DNA of 64,000 bases from Gemmataceae bacterium (GCA_022842245.1 JALHPZ010000016.1:1-64000); one strand, 5' to 3'; counted from the first letter of the stretch, positions 1 through 8,770 are shown. Notes: generated by a model not told the origin, from the sequence alone. Numbers and translations: made by a program.

Positions 1-38
1 GACTCCGCGTCGCCGCTAAACGGTATAGTCTTTTTTTG

Positions 39-1328
39 TTACTTGAACATCGACTGTCCGCCCCTCGGACTCGGGTACAACTTCGCCTCCTCCACCATCG
101 GTTTCGCCTTGAACGGGTTGTACAGCGGGTCCCCGACGAGCACGGTCATCCAGCTCGTGAAGTAGACGGTCTTCGCGTAGCACTCGACGAGCGGGTACTT
201 ACCCGTCGCGACGAAGCCGAAGAACTCGGCCGGCTTCGGGAAGCCGATCGTGTACGGCTCCGCGACCGGGCCGATGGTGGCCGCGACGCCGGCCTTCAAC
301 AGGTTCGGGCACCAGACCGGCGATTGGTCGTTCCGCAGCGTCACGGCCTCGCTGCTGGCGAGGTGCCACGCGATCGCGCCTTTTGCGAACGTGCAGCTCG
401 GGATGTACTTCGCGTGCGAGTACCATCCTGCGTAGAAGGCCGCATCCGGACACGAATCGGGTTTGAAGAGGTCGTTCTTGTCGTCGAGCGTCACGTCGAA
501 CTTCGCGTCTTTCAGAAGCGACGCCGTCTCGCGGAACGATTCGTCGTAGCCGCCGTAGCCGTGGGCGTCGCCGGGCTTCTTCGCGTTGAACCCGATGCCG
601 CGTGCGTCGATGTAGACCTTGCCCGCCAACCCCTTTGCTTCGACGGCGATCGCGTCGTCGACGAGCCGTTTGGCGATCTCCGGTGTCGGACCATCGAGCC
701 GGGCGGTCATCAGGATCGGCTCCGGCAATCGGGCTCGCTTGTCGGCGGGGAACTGCCAGTTCAGCGGGTTGGGCTGCCAGCGTGCGAGCTTGTACTCCTT
801 CTGCCAGAGCAGCATCAGCTCGCTGTCGAACGATGCCTGACTTTCACGATGCGAGAGCGCGGCGATCTTGTCTTCCATCGCACGGATTTCGGCCTTCGCC
901 GCCGAAATCTCGATCGCATCCTTCTTCTCGGCCTTCTCCAGTTCCGCGAGTGTCTTCCTGGCCGCGTCGAGCTTTGGTTTCAACTCGTCGAACTGTTTCT
1001 TCTCCTCGGCCGTCGACTCTTTCCCGCCGATCCGCAGCGGCACACCGTAGACGCAGAGGATGCACCGGATCGTTGCCTTCTTCTCCGCGAGCGCCTCGCG
1101 CAGGCCCTTCACGACTTCGCGGTCGTAGTCCTTGCGGGAAATGTCCTCCCCCGTTGGCAGGTGCAGTTCGACCACGTTCTCCTTCGGCACCCCGCGCTTC
1201 GCGACGTAATGGTCCGCCACCTCGCGCGACGACGGCAACCGCCGGTTCACGAGGATCGCGATCTCCTTCGGCTCGAGCGCCCAGGCGGAGGATGGAATCA
1301 GGAATTCTAGTGCGACGGCGATGCGCAT
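39..1328 (-). CDS. TIGR03790 family secreted protein
   Basis: The 429-aa product starts with a hydrophobic segment ending near a typical signal-peptide cleavage site (residues 1-18, ...SSAWA). It then enters the pattern of the TIGR03790 family: an opening 'ILVNRRLPSSREVADHYVAKR' type segment, then 'RCILCVYGVPLRIGG', and a C-terminal 'TVLVGDPLYNPF'. The family is common in planctomycetes and myxobacteria and has no established function. Between about residues 105 and 155 there is a charged, Lys/Glu/Ala-rich insert that should form a coiled coil and makes the protein longer than I would expect. It is followed three bases upstream (minus strand) by the hydrolase gene, so the two are probably co-transcribed. 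Family assignment is from remembered motif layout; function unknown. Confidence 0.8.
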   Translation of the reverse strand: MRIAVALEFLIPSSAWALEPKEIAILVNRRLPSSREVADHYVAKRGVPKENVVELHLPTGEDISRKDYDREVVKGLREALAEKKATIRCILCVYGVPLRIGGKESTAEEKKQFDELKPKLDAARKTLAELEKAEKKDAIEISAAKAEIRAMEDKIAALSHRESQASFDSELMLLWQKEYKLARWQPNPLNWQFPADKRARLPEPILMTARLDGPTPEIAKRLVDDAIAVEAKGLAGKVYIDARGIGFNAKKPGDAHGYGGYDESFRETASLLKDAKFDVTLDDKNDLFKPDSCPDAAFYAGWYSHAKYIPSCTFAKGAIAWHLASSEAVTLRNDQSPVWCPNLLKAGVAATIGPVAEPYTIGFPKPAEFFGFVATGKYPLVECYAKTVYFTSWMTVLVGDPLYNPFKAKPMVEEAKLYPSPRGGQSMFK

Positions 1329-1331
1329 CGG

Positions 1332-2162
1332 TCAGCTCGCGGGGATGGATTGGAAGAAGTCGTGCAGGAGTTCGTTCGCGTTCAGTGCGTTCGAGGTCGC
1401 GCCGCCGATGCGCGGGTTCAGTTGGCCCTTGCCGCCCGGCCAGTGGTGGCCAAGGCCGTCCACGGTGACGGCGCGGAGCGCCACCGGGCCGGGGAAGCGC
1501 TCCTCGCGAATCGCGCCGTCGCGCAGCAATTCCGATTCCCGTGCGCCGCCGTTGGCCTGCGCCCAGCGTTCGAGCGTGTCGAGGACCGGCGGCCGGTGCA
1601 CGAGCCGATTGCCCCACGGGAGTTCGATCGCGCCGCCCCGCAGCGGGACCAGCGGATCGCGCGTGCCGATCAGGTACAGCGTGGGCACGGGCCGCGCGGG
1701 TGTCGGCTCGATCCAGCAATGCCCCGCCACGGGCGCGACGGCGGCGACTCGCTCGGCGCGCTCGGCCGCGAAGCGGAAGCTCATCGCCGCGCCGTTCGAG
1801 AAGCCCGACAGGAAGATGCGCGTCCCATCGGCCCGCGTCCGCGCGAGGGCGTCGGCGAGCACGGCGTCGAGAAAGGCCACGTCGTCGGCCTGGTCGGTCT
1901 TGGAGCCGTCGTTCCAACGCGGAGCGTTCGTCAGGAATTTCGCAGGCTCATGAGGCTTCGGCCGCAGCGCCTGTGGCGCGACGAGGGCGAAGCCGTGGGA
2001 ACGCGAGAACGCATCGAGGCGCGCCTCGTCGATGGCCCACGAGGCCGTGCAGCCCATGCCGTGCAGGAACAACCACACCGGCGCGTTCGCGCGGGCCGGC
2101 GGCACGAGCACATACTCCCGTTCGCGCCCGTCGCAGACGATCGGCACGGTCTCCACGCTCAT
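1332..2162 (-). CDS. LpqC/PHB-depolymerase-like alpha/beta hydrolase
   Basis: A 276-aa alpha/beta hydrolase. The oxyanion/HG region is 'WLFLHGMGCTASW', the nucleophile elbow is G-F-S-N-G with Ser122, the acid is probably Asp169 in 'GTRDPLVP', and the base is a His in 'GLGHHWPGG' near residue 239. This layout is that of the polyhydroxybutyrate depolymerase/LpqC/feruloyl-esterase-like family, which hydrolyses short esters. I see no clear signal peptide, so a cytoplasmic or non-classically located enzyme is possible. Its start overlaps the stop of the upstream LamG-like gene by four bases (ATGA), and it is followed after three bases by the TIGR03790 gene, which points to one operon. The substrate cannot be read from the sequence. 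Confidence 0.82.
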   Translation of the reverse strand: MSVETVPIVCDGREREYVLVPPARANAPVWLFLHGMGCTASWAIDEARLDAFSRSHGFALVAPQALRPKPHEPAKFLTNAPRWNDGSKTDQADDVAFLDAVLADALARTRADGTRIFLSGFSNGAAMSFRFAAERAERVAAVAPVAGHCWIEPTPARPVPTLYLIGTRDPLVPLRGGAIELPWGNRLVHRPPVLDTLERWAQANGGARESELLRDGAIREERFPGPVALRAVTVDGLGHHWPGGKGQLNPRIGGATSNALNANELLHDFFQSIPAS

Positions 2163-3337
2163 GGCTTCCCGGCCAAACGGGCGATTTCGGAATCAGCGAG
2201 CGCCCGATTGTAGATGCAAAGGTCGTCGATGCCGATCGTGGGCCGGAGATCCTTGCCTTTCAACGTGGAGGTTCCCCCGAAACCGATTTTGTCGAAGGTC
2301 AGCTTGCCGGCGTTCGTCACGGAGTTTTTCGACAACGGCTCCCGCGACGTGCCGTCGACGAAGCACGACCAGGCTCCATCGGACGTGCGCCGCAGGGCAT
2401 AGTGGTGCCAGGTCGACGTTCCCGTATGCGAAATGGGAATGCTGAAGTAATCGCTGCTGCCCGGATAGAAGAACACAGTGCCGCCCGATCGCGAGGACAT
2501 GGAGTAGATCCGGGGCCGGTCGATCATCCGTTCCTGTCCCAGATAAAGCCCGTAGATCGATGTCGATCCGTCGACCGATGCCCAGTGGCAGATCGTCAGG
2601 GCCGCGTTCGCATCGAACGTGAAACGATCCTTCTGGTCGGTGAGATCGATCGCCAACGGGACGGTCCCGCCGGAGCGCGGGGGCGGGGTCACCTGGATCG
2701 CCTTGCCGCGCCTGCCATCGACCACCGTCGCGCTGTCGGCGAGTTTGCCGACGAATTTCGCCGAGACCGAATCCAGCGTCGCCGAACCAATTTTCCGATC
2801 GAAGGTGAGATGGAATCGGAGCCCGGTGAAATCGGAGGGATTGGCCGGCGAAAGCGGAGTCGGCGGCGCCGGCTTGATTGGCGTCGGCGTCGGTGTCGGT
2901 GTAGGTTTGGGTAACGGTGCCGGAATGTCGGCGGGAATCGGTTTCGGTCCCGGCGTGGGGTTCGGCGCGGGAACCGGCAACGGGATGTTGATCGGCTCGG
3001 GATTCGGTGCCGGTTGGGGTCGTTCGTCTTCGCGGGTGGTCCAGTACCAGATGCCGCCGGCCAGGATCGTCGCGACGACAACGCCGCCGAAGGCCAGCAA
3101 GAGGCCCGTGCGGCGCGGTGTCGGTTCAACCGGTCGCCGGCGGCGAACCGGTCGGTCGCCGCCGGAACGCTCGCGGCCGGCCACGGTCGGGGTGTATTCG
3201 CGTTCAATGGTCGTCGCGCCCGGAACGGGCACGTCCACGATCGTCTCGCAATCGGCGCAGCGGATGCGTTTGCCGGCGTATTCGTCCGGGGCCGGCAGGA
3301 TCAGGTTGCACTTCGGGCAGGTCACGTCGATGGGCAT
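2159..3337 (-). CDS. Zinc-ribbon membrane protein with LamG/concanavalin-like domain
   Basis: A 392-aa protein with a clear modular order. Residues 1-40 hold a CxxC...CxxC zinc ribbon (start 'MPIDVTCPKC'). One transmembrane segment lies at about residues 76-100. A long Pro/Thr linker follows, built on PT and PxP repeats (about 105-165). The last part (about 170-390) is a LamG-like/concanavalin A-type beta-sandwich ('LRFHLTFDR', 'TWHHYALRR', 'IDDLCIYNRALADSEI'). The ribbon is therefore predicted to be cytoplasmic and the sandwich outside, binding glycan or protein. The next gene upstream has the same kind of N-terminal ribbon. Such ribbon-TM-sensor proteins are frequent in planctomycetes; the role is unknown. 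Confidence 0.78.
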   Translation of the reverse strand: MPIDVTCPKCNLILPAPDEYAGKRIRCADCETIVDVPVPGATTIEREYTPTVAGRERSGGDRPVRRRRPVEPTPRRTGLLLAFGGVVVATILAGGIWYWTTREDERPQPAPNPEPINIPLPVPAPNPTPGPKPIPADIPAPLPKPTPTPTPTPIKPAPPTPLSPANPSDFTGLRFHLTFDRKIGSATLDSVSAKFVGKLADSATVVDGRRGKAIQVTPPPRSGGTVPLAIDLTDQKDRFTFDANAALTICHWASVDGSTSIYGLYLGQERMIDRPRIYSMSSRSGGTVFFYPGSSDYFSIPISHTGTSTWHHYALRRTSDGAWSCFVDGTSREPLSKNSVTNAGKLTFDKIGFGGTSTLKGKDLRPTIGIDDLCIYNRALADSEIARLAGKP

Positions 3338-3352
3338 GGCGGGTTCCGGCGG

Positions 3353-3856
3353 TCATCGGCGCGGATCGGTCGGGGGCGTCAGTGCGGTGCCGTCGTTCTT
3401 GCGTTGGCCCCAGGCGGTGTAGGCGAGCACGCCAAGGCCGACCACGCCGGTCATCAGGAAGCAGACGAGCCATTTGCCGGCGGCGACGGTGAGGATCGAA
3501 TCGCGGCGGCGTTTGGCGAGCGGACGCGCCTTCGCCTGGTCCCGCTTGCGCTCCGGCGGATCGGGCAGGTCCAGGTCCGTCGGCGTCTCGGCCTCGTCGC
3601 GGGCCTTGCGCGCGGTGCGGATCGGCGCCGGCTTCGCCTCCACGGGCACTTTACGGGCGACGGGCAGCGCGACCGGCCGCGCCTTCGGCACCGTCGCCGC
3701 CTTCGGCACCGTCGCCGCCAGCGGTGCCGCGGGGGTCGCGAGTGCCGGCACCTTCACCACGCCCCGGCATCCCCCGCAGCGCACCGACTGCCCGGCATAC
3801 TGGTCCGGGACCGGCAAAGTCGCCCCGCATTGCTGGCAGGTGGCCGAAATGGGCAT
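3353..3856 (-). CDS. Zinc-ribbon, single-pass membrane protein
   Basis: I chose the ATG at 3856 (167 aa) rather than a longer upstream reading because the protein then begins 'MPISATCQQCG', parallel to the neighbouring gene's 'MPIDVTCPKC'. A CxxC...CxxC ribbon fills residues 1-35. It is followed by a basic, Ala/Pro/Val-rich low-complexity region that includes a small tandem repeat (ATVPKA twice), then one transmembrane segment at about 128-148 and a short tail. The upstream extension is Arg/Asp-rich and would run across the divergent promoter region. The spacing to the next gene is 15 bases. Probably a paralogue-like partner of the LamG protein; function unknown. Confidence 0.65.
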   Translation of the reverse strand: MPISATCQQCGATLPVPDQYAGQSVRCGGCRGVVKVPALATPAAPLAATVPKAATVPKARPVALPVARKVPVEAKPAPIRTARKARDEAETPTDLDLPDPPERKRDQAKARPLAKRRRDSILTVAAGKWLVCFLMTGVVGLGVLAYTAWGQRKNDGTALTPPTDPRR

Positions 3857-3942
3857 GGCTTCATCCGCGAATGTCTTCCCGAAATTGTAGCCGGCCCCCC
3901 GCGGTTCGGGGACTCGATTGTCACAATCGCGCGCCGTTCGGA

Positions 3943-3972
3943 TTGACTCCGCGTCCTCGGCTCGCACACAAT
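3943..3972 (+). promoter_or_regulatory. Possible sigma70-type promoter for the S41 protease gene
   Basis: TTGACT (3943-3948) and CACAAT (3967-3972) are separated by 18 bases, about 60 bases before the ATG at 4034. A TAGAAT also lies at 3972-3977 but would be too far from the TTGACT. This is pattern matching only. Confidence 0.3.
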
Positions 3973-4033
3973 AGAATGCGCCGGGTCCCTCGGGCACGAA
4001 CGCCGACCCGGATCAGAAAGGACCGACCTGCCA

Positions 4034-6664
4034 ATGAACCGCTTTTTGATCACCGCAATTCTCTCGGCCGTGCTGCTGGCACCCTCTCTCCCCGCCGAAG
4101 AACCGGCCGCGAAACCCTCGAAAGGCAACTACGCCGTGCTGATCGGCGTCGGCGAATACGACGACCGCGCCATCAAACCCCGCCCGACGGCCGACGCCGA
4201 TGCCAAGGCGATGTACGACTTCGTCATCGACGGCAAACACATGGGCATCGCCCCCGAGCGCGTGGCGCTGCTCCTGTCCCTCCCCGATGCCAAGCGCAAG
4301 TCCGAGAAGGCCACCAAGGCCAACATCCTCAAGGCGATCCGCGACGGGATCGAACAGACCGGAAAGGACGATCTGCTCGTGATCGGCTTCTTCGGCCGGG
4401 GCGCACCGCTCGGATTCGACAAGATCGCCTTCTTCGCCGCCGACAGCACGGTCGCCGATCGTTCCAAGAACGCCATCGTGGGCGAGGAACTCTCCAACGA
4501 AATGAAGAAGCTGAAGACCCAGCGGCTGCTCGCCCTTACGGATGTCGCCTTCAAGGGATTCGACGCCGGCAAGGAAACCCTGGCCGAACCGAACACCTAC
4601 GCCATCCTGTCCGCCTTCTACGGCACGGTCAGCGACAACAAGGACGCCGACGACGAGGAACCCCAGCAGATTCGCGACAAGGTGATCGCGCTCTCCTACC
4701 TGCCCGGCAACGACCCGATCGCCGTCGGCGACCAGGGGCTGTTCGTGAAGTCGTTCATCGATGCCCTGCGCGGGGATGCCGACAAGGACGGTTACGAACC
4801 CGACGGCGTGGTCACGGTGGACGAGTTGGCGAAGTACCTCGACAAGGAAGTGACGGAAAAAGCGCGGACGTTGGGGAAGACGACCAGCGAAAAGGAAGCG
4901 GTGCCCGTGGTGGTCGGGGCCGCGACGGCGCATTACGCGATCTCGAAATCGCCGGCGTACGCCGAGGCAGCGAAGCGACGCGCGGCCTTCGCGGCACTGG
5001 TCGCCAAGGGCGGAGTCGGCAACGAGATCGCCGCCGAAGGGGAAAAGTACCTCGACCGGATGCCGAAGTTCAAGACGCCGCAGGAACTGCGCAAGGCGTA
5101 CCAGCAACTCGCCGACGGTCAACTGACGATCGACGAGTTCGGCAAGACCCGCGAGAAACTCCTCGCCGCGATGAAACTTCCCGCCGACGCGGCCAAGGAA
5201 TTCACGGAAACGATGCTCATCGGCGCCGAAACGATCAAGCTGAAGTACGTCAAGCCGATCGACACGGGTACCCTGACGGCCGGCTGCCTCAAGGGGCTGT
5301 TCCGACGGCTCGACGAACCGATGCCCAAGGAAATCGAGGCGAAGATCAAGGAGCCGAAGAAGCTCACGGACGACGATCAGAAGGCCCTGTTCACGCAGGC
5401 TCGCCTGGCGCTCGGCAAGCGGGAAGACCTGGATGACGGGAAGGACGCCGACCTCGCCCTCGCGGCCATGGCGCAGAGCATCGAGGACCCGTACACCGTG
5501 TACGTGGACAAGGAAACGATGAAGAAGGAAGAGAGCCGCTGGCGCTCGCAATACAGCGGCATCGGCGTGCACATCCGCCGCGATCTCGCCCGCGATGGCC
5601 TGCTCGTCGTGTCGCCCATTAAGGGCAGCCCGGCTTACAAGGCCGGACTGCGAGCCGGCGACCTGATCACCGAGGTCCGCCGCGAACTCGATCCCGATGG
5701 CAAGCCCCTGCCCGAAGGCGCCCCGAAGGTCATCTCCCTCAAAGGCATGAAGACGGACAAGGCGATCGAGATCATTCTCGGCAAGCCGGGCACGCCCATT
5801 TCGGTCGTGGTCGAACGCGAAGGGGAAAAAGAGCCGATCGTCTACGACCTCCAGCGCGGCCGCGTCAGTCTCGAAACGGTCCTCGGCGTCAAGCGCGACG
5901 ACAAGGACGAATGGAAATTTTTCGTCGACGAGGAAAACAAGATCGGTTACGTCTACCTGACGCAGTTCGGCCCGCAGACGGCCGGCGAACTGCTCCGCGT
6001 CGTCAACCAACTCGTCAAGAGCGACATGAAGGGCCTCGTGCTGGACCTGCGTTTCAACCCCGGCGGCGCGCTCGGCGGCGCCCTCACCGTATCGGACATG
6101 TTCCTCGAGAGCGGCCTGCTGCTGAAGATCAAGCCGCGCGAGGGCAAGGATGAACGCTACTACGACCAGAACGATCCGCGATTGAACTTCAGCCGTTCGA
6201 AGTTCCCAATGGCCGTGCTCGTCAACGGCGGTAGTGCGAGTGCGTCCGAGATCGTCTCGCAGGCGCTGCAGGATTACGACCGCGCCGTCGTGGTCGGCGA
6301 GCGATCGTACGGGAAAGGCAGCGTGCAGACGGTCGATCCGTTCGATCGCACCGGCGGCGTCTTCAAGATGACGACGGCACGCTACTTCCCGCCGCTGGGC
6401 CGCAACATCGACAAGCGCAGCACCTCCGGCAAGCCCGACGACGAGTGGGGTGTGGTACCGAACAAGGGGTTCGAGGTGCCGCTCACCCGCGAGGAGCGCC
6501 AGGAGCTTGGCGAATTCCTGCTGGACAAGGAACACATCAAGCGGAACGCCTCCGAAGCGACCAAGAAGCCGCCGATCAAGGACAAACAACTGGAAAAGGC
6601 GTTGGAGTACCTGCGGAAGGAAATCAGCGCGAAGGGAGCGGCGCCGGCAAAGAAGGCCGGTTGA
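4034..6664 (+). CDS. Pseudo-caspase / PDZ / S41 (C-terminal processing) peptidase
   Basis: An 876-aa protein with a signal peptide (residues 1-22). Residues about 33-285 have the fold signature of a caspase-like (C14) domain: 'YAVLIGVGEYDD' and, later, the positions where the catalytic His and Cys should sit. At the His position the sequence is FFGRG (Arg122), and at the Cys region it is D170-V-A-F-K-G instead of D-x-C-H-S-G, so this domain should be inactive. A PDZ domain follows at about 510-605, then an S41 domain with Ser736 in 'GGSASASEI' and Lys761 in 'YGKGS'. The 25-residue Ser-Lys spacing matches what I recall for C-terminal processing peptidases. It probably cleaves exported proteins, with the pseudo-caspase as a binding module. 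It is followed by a strong terminator. Confidence 0.88.
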   Translation: MNRFLITAILSAVLLAPSLPAEEPAAKPSKGNYAVLIGVGEYDDRAIKPRPTADADAKAMYDFVIDGKHMGIAPERVALLLSLPDAKRKSEKATKANILKAIRDGIEQTGKDDLLVIGFFGRGAPLGFDKIAFFAADSTVADRSKNAIVGEELSNEMKKLKTQRLLALTDVAFKGFDAGKETLAEPNTYAILSAFYGTVSDNKDADDEEPQQIRDKVIALSYLPGNDPIAVGDQGLFVKSFIDALRGDADKDGYEPDGVVTVDELAKYLDKEVTEKARTLGKTTSEKEAVPVVVGAATAHYAISKSPAYAEAAKRRAAFAALVAKGGVGNEIAAEGEKYLDRMPKFKTPQELRKAYQQLADGQLTIDEFGKTREKLLAAMKLPADAAKEFTETMLIGAETIKLKYVKPIDTGTLTAGCLKGLFRRLDEPMPKEIEAKIKEPKKLTDDDQKALFTQARLALGKREDLDDGKDADLALAAMAQSIEDPYTVYVDKETMKKEESRWRSQYSGIGVHIRRDLARDGLLVVSPIKGSPAYKAGLRAGDLITEVRRELDPDGKPLPEGAPKVISLKGMKTDKAIEIILGKPGTPISVVVEREGEKEPIVYDLQRGRVSLETVLGVKRDDKDEWKFFVDEENKIGYVYLTQFGPQTAGELLRVVNQLVKSDMKGLVLDLRFNPGGALGGALTVSDMFLESGLLLKIKPREGKDERYYDQNDPRLNFSRSKFPMAVLVNGGSASASEIVSQALQDYDRAVVVGERSYGKGSVQTVDPFDRTGGVFKMTTARYFPPLGRNIDKRSTSGKPDDEWGVVPNKGFEVPLTREERQELGEFLLDKEHIKRNASEATKKPPIKDKQLEKALEYLRKEISAKGAAPAKKAG

Positions 6665-6710
6665 TCCGGTTGTGCCGACTGGCCAAACTCGCGGTCCTGC
6701 ATCGCTTCTA

Positions 6711-6741
6711 CCCGCCGGAAATCCGGCGGGTTTTTCTTTTT
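6711..6741 (+). terminator. Rho-independent terminator after the S41 protease gene
   Basis: A nine-base-pair stem (CCCGCCGGA / TCCGGCGGG) with an AA loop is followed at once by TTTTTCTTTTT. It sits 47 bases after the stop codon of the protease gene, in the normal place for its terminator. Confidence 0.88.
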
Positions 6742-6834
6742 CCCCGTTGTGGCGTTGGAGGAAATCGACGGATTTGGTGAATTGATTGAAGTTCGATTCC
6801 AGCGGAACCGGGTGCGGGTGAAAGGCGGCGACCT

Positions 6835-7227
6835 ATGAACCGGATGTGGTGGGGCCTGTTGGGCGTGGCCATCCTGGCCAGCCAGACCGGTTGCCGGAAC
6901 GCGTGCGGCGAACGCCGCTTCCAACTCTTCAATCGCGACCGCTCCGATACGGTCCTGGGCCGGCTGACCGGCTCGCGCGACGCGAACCCGTGCCCGAACG
7001 GGACTTTTGCCTCGCAGCTCGGCTACCCGATGGGGGCTCCGATCTACGACGGCATTCCGGTCGTTCCCGGACCGTCCGCGCCGATGGCGCCCGCGGGCGA
7101 TCCGCCGAACATCCCGCCGACGTACCTGCCCGCCACCCCGGTGCCGGCCGTGCCGTCGGCGAAGAACATGCTCCCGCCGCCCAAGGAACTCGTCGCCCCC
7201 ACCGGTGTCAACGGATACGCCAAGTGA
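6835..7227 (+). CDS. Small proline-rich lipoprotein
   Basis: A 130-aa protein whose N-terminus is a lipoprotein signal: Met-Asn-Arg, a hydrophobic stretch, and a lipobox ending ASQTGC with Cys20 as the lipidation site. The mature part has further cysteines close to the start (Cys24), then a Pro/Ala-rich chain without a recognisable domain. Small lipoproteins of this kind, with a 'RFQLFNR' stretch just after the signal, are common in planctomycete genomes. No function can be stated. It is bounded by the terminator of the protease gene upstream and by a short hairpin downstream. Confidence 0.7.
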   Translation: MNRMWWGLLGVAILASQTGCRNACGERRFQLFNRDRSDTVLGRLTGSRDANPCPNGTFASQLGYPMGAPIYDGIPVVPGPSAPMAPAGDPPNIPPTYLPATPVPAVPSAKNMLPPPKELVAPTGVNGYAK

Positions 7228-7231
7228 CCGG

Positions 7232-7249
7232 TCGCCCCGGTCGGGGCGA
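7232..7249. terminator. Hairpin between convergent genes
   Basis: TCGCCCCG and CGGGGCGA form an eight-base-pair perfect palindrome around a two-base centre, between the lipoprotein gene (plus) and the MBL hydrolase gene (minus). The following T-run is weak (ATTTC), so it may act as a weak bidirectional terminator. Confidence 0.5.
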
Positions 7250-7251
7250 TT

Positions 7252-8106
7252 TCAAATCCACAATTTCATCTTGGCCTTCAATGCTGCCGGCAGTTTGCGG
7301 TCGAGCACCCGCTGGATTTCCGTCGGGTGATACCGCGTACTGAAGTGGCCGGCGACGATCAACTCGTTACGGAACCGGTCCGCCCGCTCCAGGAAATCGT
7401 CCAGGTGCATGTGGCCGTATTTGTGAATCTTCTCGCGCCGATGCGCGGCCCGAATGAAGCTTAACTCGGTAATGAGAATCTTCGCCTCGTAGGCGGCCGG
7501 GTAATCGTCGAGGCCGGCCGGGCTGGTGTCGCCGGTGTAACAGACCAGCGGCAGGCGCACCTCGCGGGTCACGGGCGTGCCGGCCATGCGCAGGTCGCGG
7601 ATCTTCTCGCCGGGAAGGCCGAGATACTCGTCCTTCAACTTCTGCCGCCGATCCCACACCACGAACCCCCGCGAGGGCACCGTGTGCGTCGTCGCGAAGA
7701 CGGTCACAACCAGTTCCCGCGAGAGGTCGATCTCGTCACCGGGGTCGACCCCCTCGATATGAGCGGTCTGGCGGCCGCGGTCCAATCGCTGGAAGACCAT
7801 CATCAGCCGTTTCACATCGTCGACGGCTTCGCTCGGCACGAAGATCGTCGGCGGTTCCATCTTCATCATACGCCGCCGGGCAACGTACACCGGCAGGGCG
7901 GCGATGTGGTCCAGGTGCGCGTGCGAGACGAACCAGTTCGGAGTGCCCATGAAATCCCACGGCTGCGCCCCGAGGTCGAAACCAACCTTCAGTTCCGGCA
8001 CGCGCCAGTAGCTCTGCACGGCCGCGCGGGACCAACCTTCGACGGTGAGCCCGCCGTGGTGGTGCGTCAGGTACGGAGCATTATCGACCGGTCGATCGTG
8101 GTTCAT
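7252..8106 (-). CDS. Metallo-beta-lactamase-fold hydrolase, RNase Z-like
   Basis: With the ATG at 8106 the product is 284 aa. The metal-binding signature is S-H-A-H-L-D-H (His62, His64, Asp66, His67), and a later 'CYTGDTS' supplies a further metal ligand. The overall order resembles the RNase Z/ElaC-like subgroup of metallo-beta-lactamase-fold proteins. The longer reading upstream of 8106 adds a Ser/Thr-rich leader without similarity to the fold and overlaps the neighbouring toxin gene, so I rejected it. The metal-dependent phosphodiesterase or hydrolase activity is a family inference; the substrate could be tRNA 3' ends or a small molecule. Confidence 0.78.
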   Translation of the reverse strand: MNHDRPVDNAPYLTHHHGGLTVEGWSRAAVQSYWRVPELKVGFDLGAQPWDFMGTPNWFVSHAHLDHIAALPVYVARRRMMKMEPPTIFVPSEAVDDVKRLMMVFQRLDRGRQTAHIEGVDPGDEIDLSRELVVTVFATTHTVPSRGFVVWDRRQKLKDEYLGLPGEKIRDLRMAGTPVTREVRLPLVCYTGDTSPAGLDDYPAAYEAKILITELSFIRAAHRREKIHKYGHMHLDDFLERADRFRNELIVAGHFSTRYHPTEIQRVLDRKLPAALKAKMKLWI

Positions 8107-8188
8107 CGCGGGCACCGTGGGGAACCCGCTTAGATTATGAACCGAAGAGGGCGTCGAGATCGCGCGTTCCGTAGAGCATGCGAACGAT

Positions 8189-8446
8189 TTAGACACCATC
8201 AGGTGTCGGTTGAAAGAAGATGACATGTTTTGGATACTGTCGGATCGTCATGGCCCTCATTCCCGGTAACGAGAAATATCCAGGCTCAATCAACTCGCCC
8301 GAGATGAGAATGCGCTCCAATAATTGAAGCGTCTTTGTGACCCGTTCCGCGAATCGATGCGCGACGAATTTACCTGAACGTACTCGGATTTCGTCTGCGA
8401 GTTCGTACAAGTCATGCCTGGCCTGCGGCGAGAATTCGATACTCAC
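8189..8446 (-). CDS. RelE/ParE-family toxin-like protein
   Basis: An 85-aa protein beginning with GTG, which overlaps the stop codon of the antitoxin-like gene (GTGA). It has the layout of the RelE/ParE fold: 'FSPQARHDLYELADEI' as the first strand and helix, a central helix with 'RFAERVTKTLQLLE', and the closing 'MRAMTIRQYPKHVIFF' strands with a conserved-type Arg. Members either cleave ribosome-bound mRNA or poison DNA gyrase; the sequence alone does not settle which. With the antitoxin gene first and a translational overlap, the pair is a standard type II toxin-antitoxin arrangement. Confidence 0.8.
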   Translation of the reverse strand: MSIEFSPQARHDLYELADEIRVRSGKFVAHRFAERVTKTLQLLERILISGELIEPGYFSLPGMRAMTIRQYPKHVIFFQPTPDGV

Positions 8447-8739
8447 GCCGGTTGCTCCGCGTTCCGGAGGGTACCGGACTCGATTCTTTCACGAAGTTGC
8501 CGCCAGAAAGCTTCGTCGGCACGGATCGGAGGCCCGCTATTCAGGCCCTCGAGCAGCAGCGCTTCCAGTTCCTCTCGCGTGTTGAACGTCAACTTGGACG
8601 ACCCCAATCGATTGTCGATGAAGTCCAACTCATCCCCGTCCACCAAATCAGCGACGTATTCTTCCACCGAGGAGAACCCGAACTTCTTCGCGTTCGCCAA
8701 GGCCTTGGCGTGCACGTCGTCCGGCAGCGTGATCGTCAT
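8443..8739 (-). CDS. Antitoxin-like protein paired with the RelE/ParE toxin
   Basis: A 98-aa protein starting 'MTITLPDDVHAKALANA', which matches the strand-helix opening of ribbon-helix-helix (CopG/ParD-like) antitoxins. The C-terminal half is acidic and Leu/Glu-rich, as expected for the toxin-binding part. Its stop codon overlaps the toxin's GTG start by four bases. It is probably the DNA-binding repressor of its own promoter in the short gap upstream. Assignment rests on context and the N-terminal pattern. Confidence 0.72.
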   Translation of the reverse strand: MTITLPDDVHAKALANAKKFGFSSVEEYVADLVDGDELDFIDNRLGSSKLTFNTREELEALLLEGLNSGPPIRADEAFWRQLRERIESGTLRNAEQPA

Positions 8740-8770
8740 GTCGAGTCTCCTTACGGTGCCACAATCTACC

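Noticed and set aside
36..1310. Open frame of 424 codons on the plus strand
   Set aside because: Antisense to the TIGR03790 gene; Arg/Leu/Val/Asp-rich translation without a domain.
4013..6589. Open reading frame of 858 codons on the minus strand
   Set aside because: It is antisense to the S41 protease gene, whose motifs are clear. Long antisense frames are normal at this G+C. No family is recognisable in the translation.
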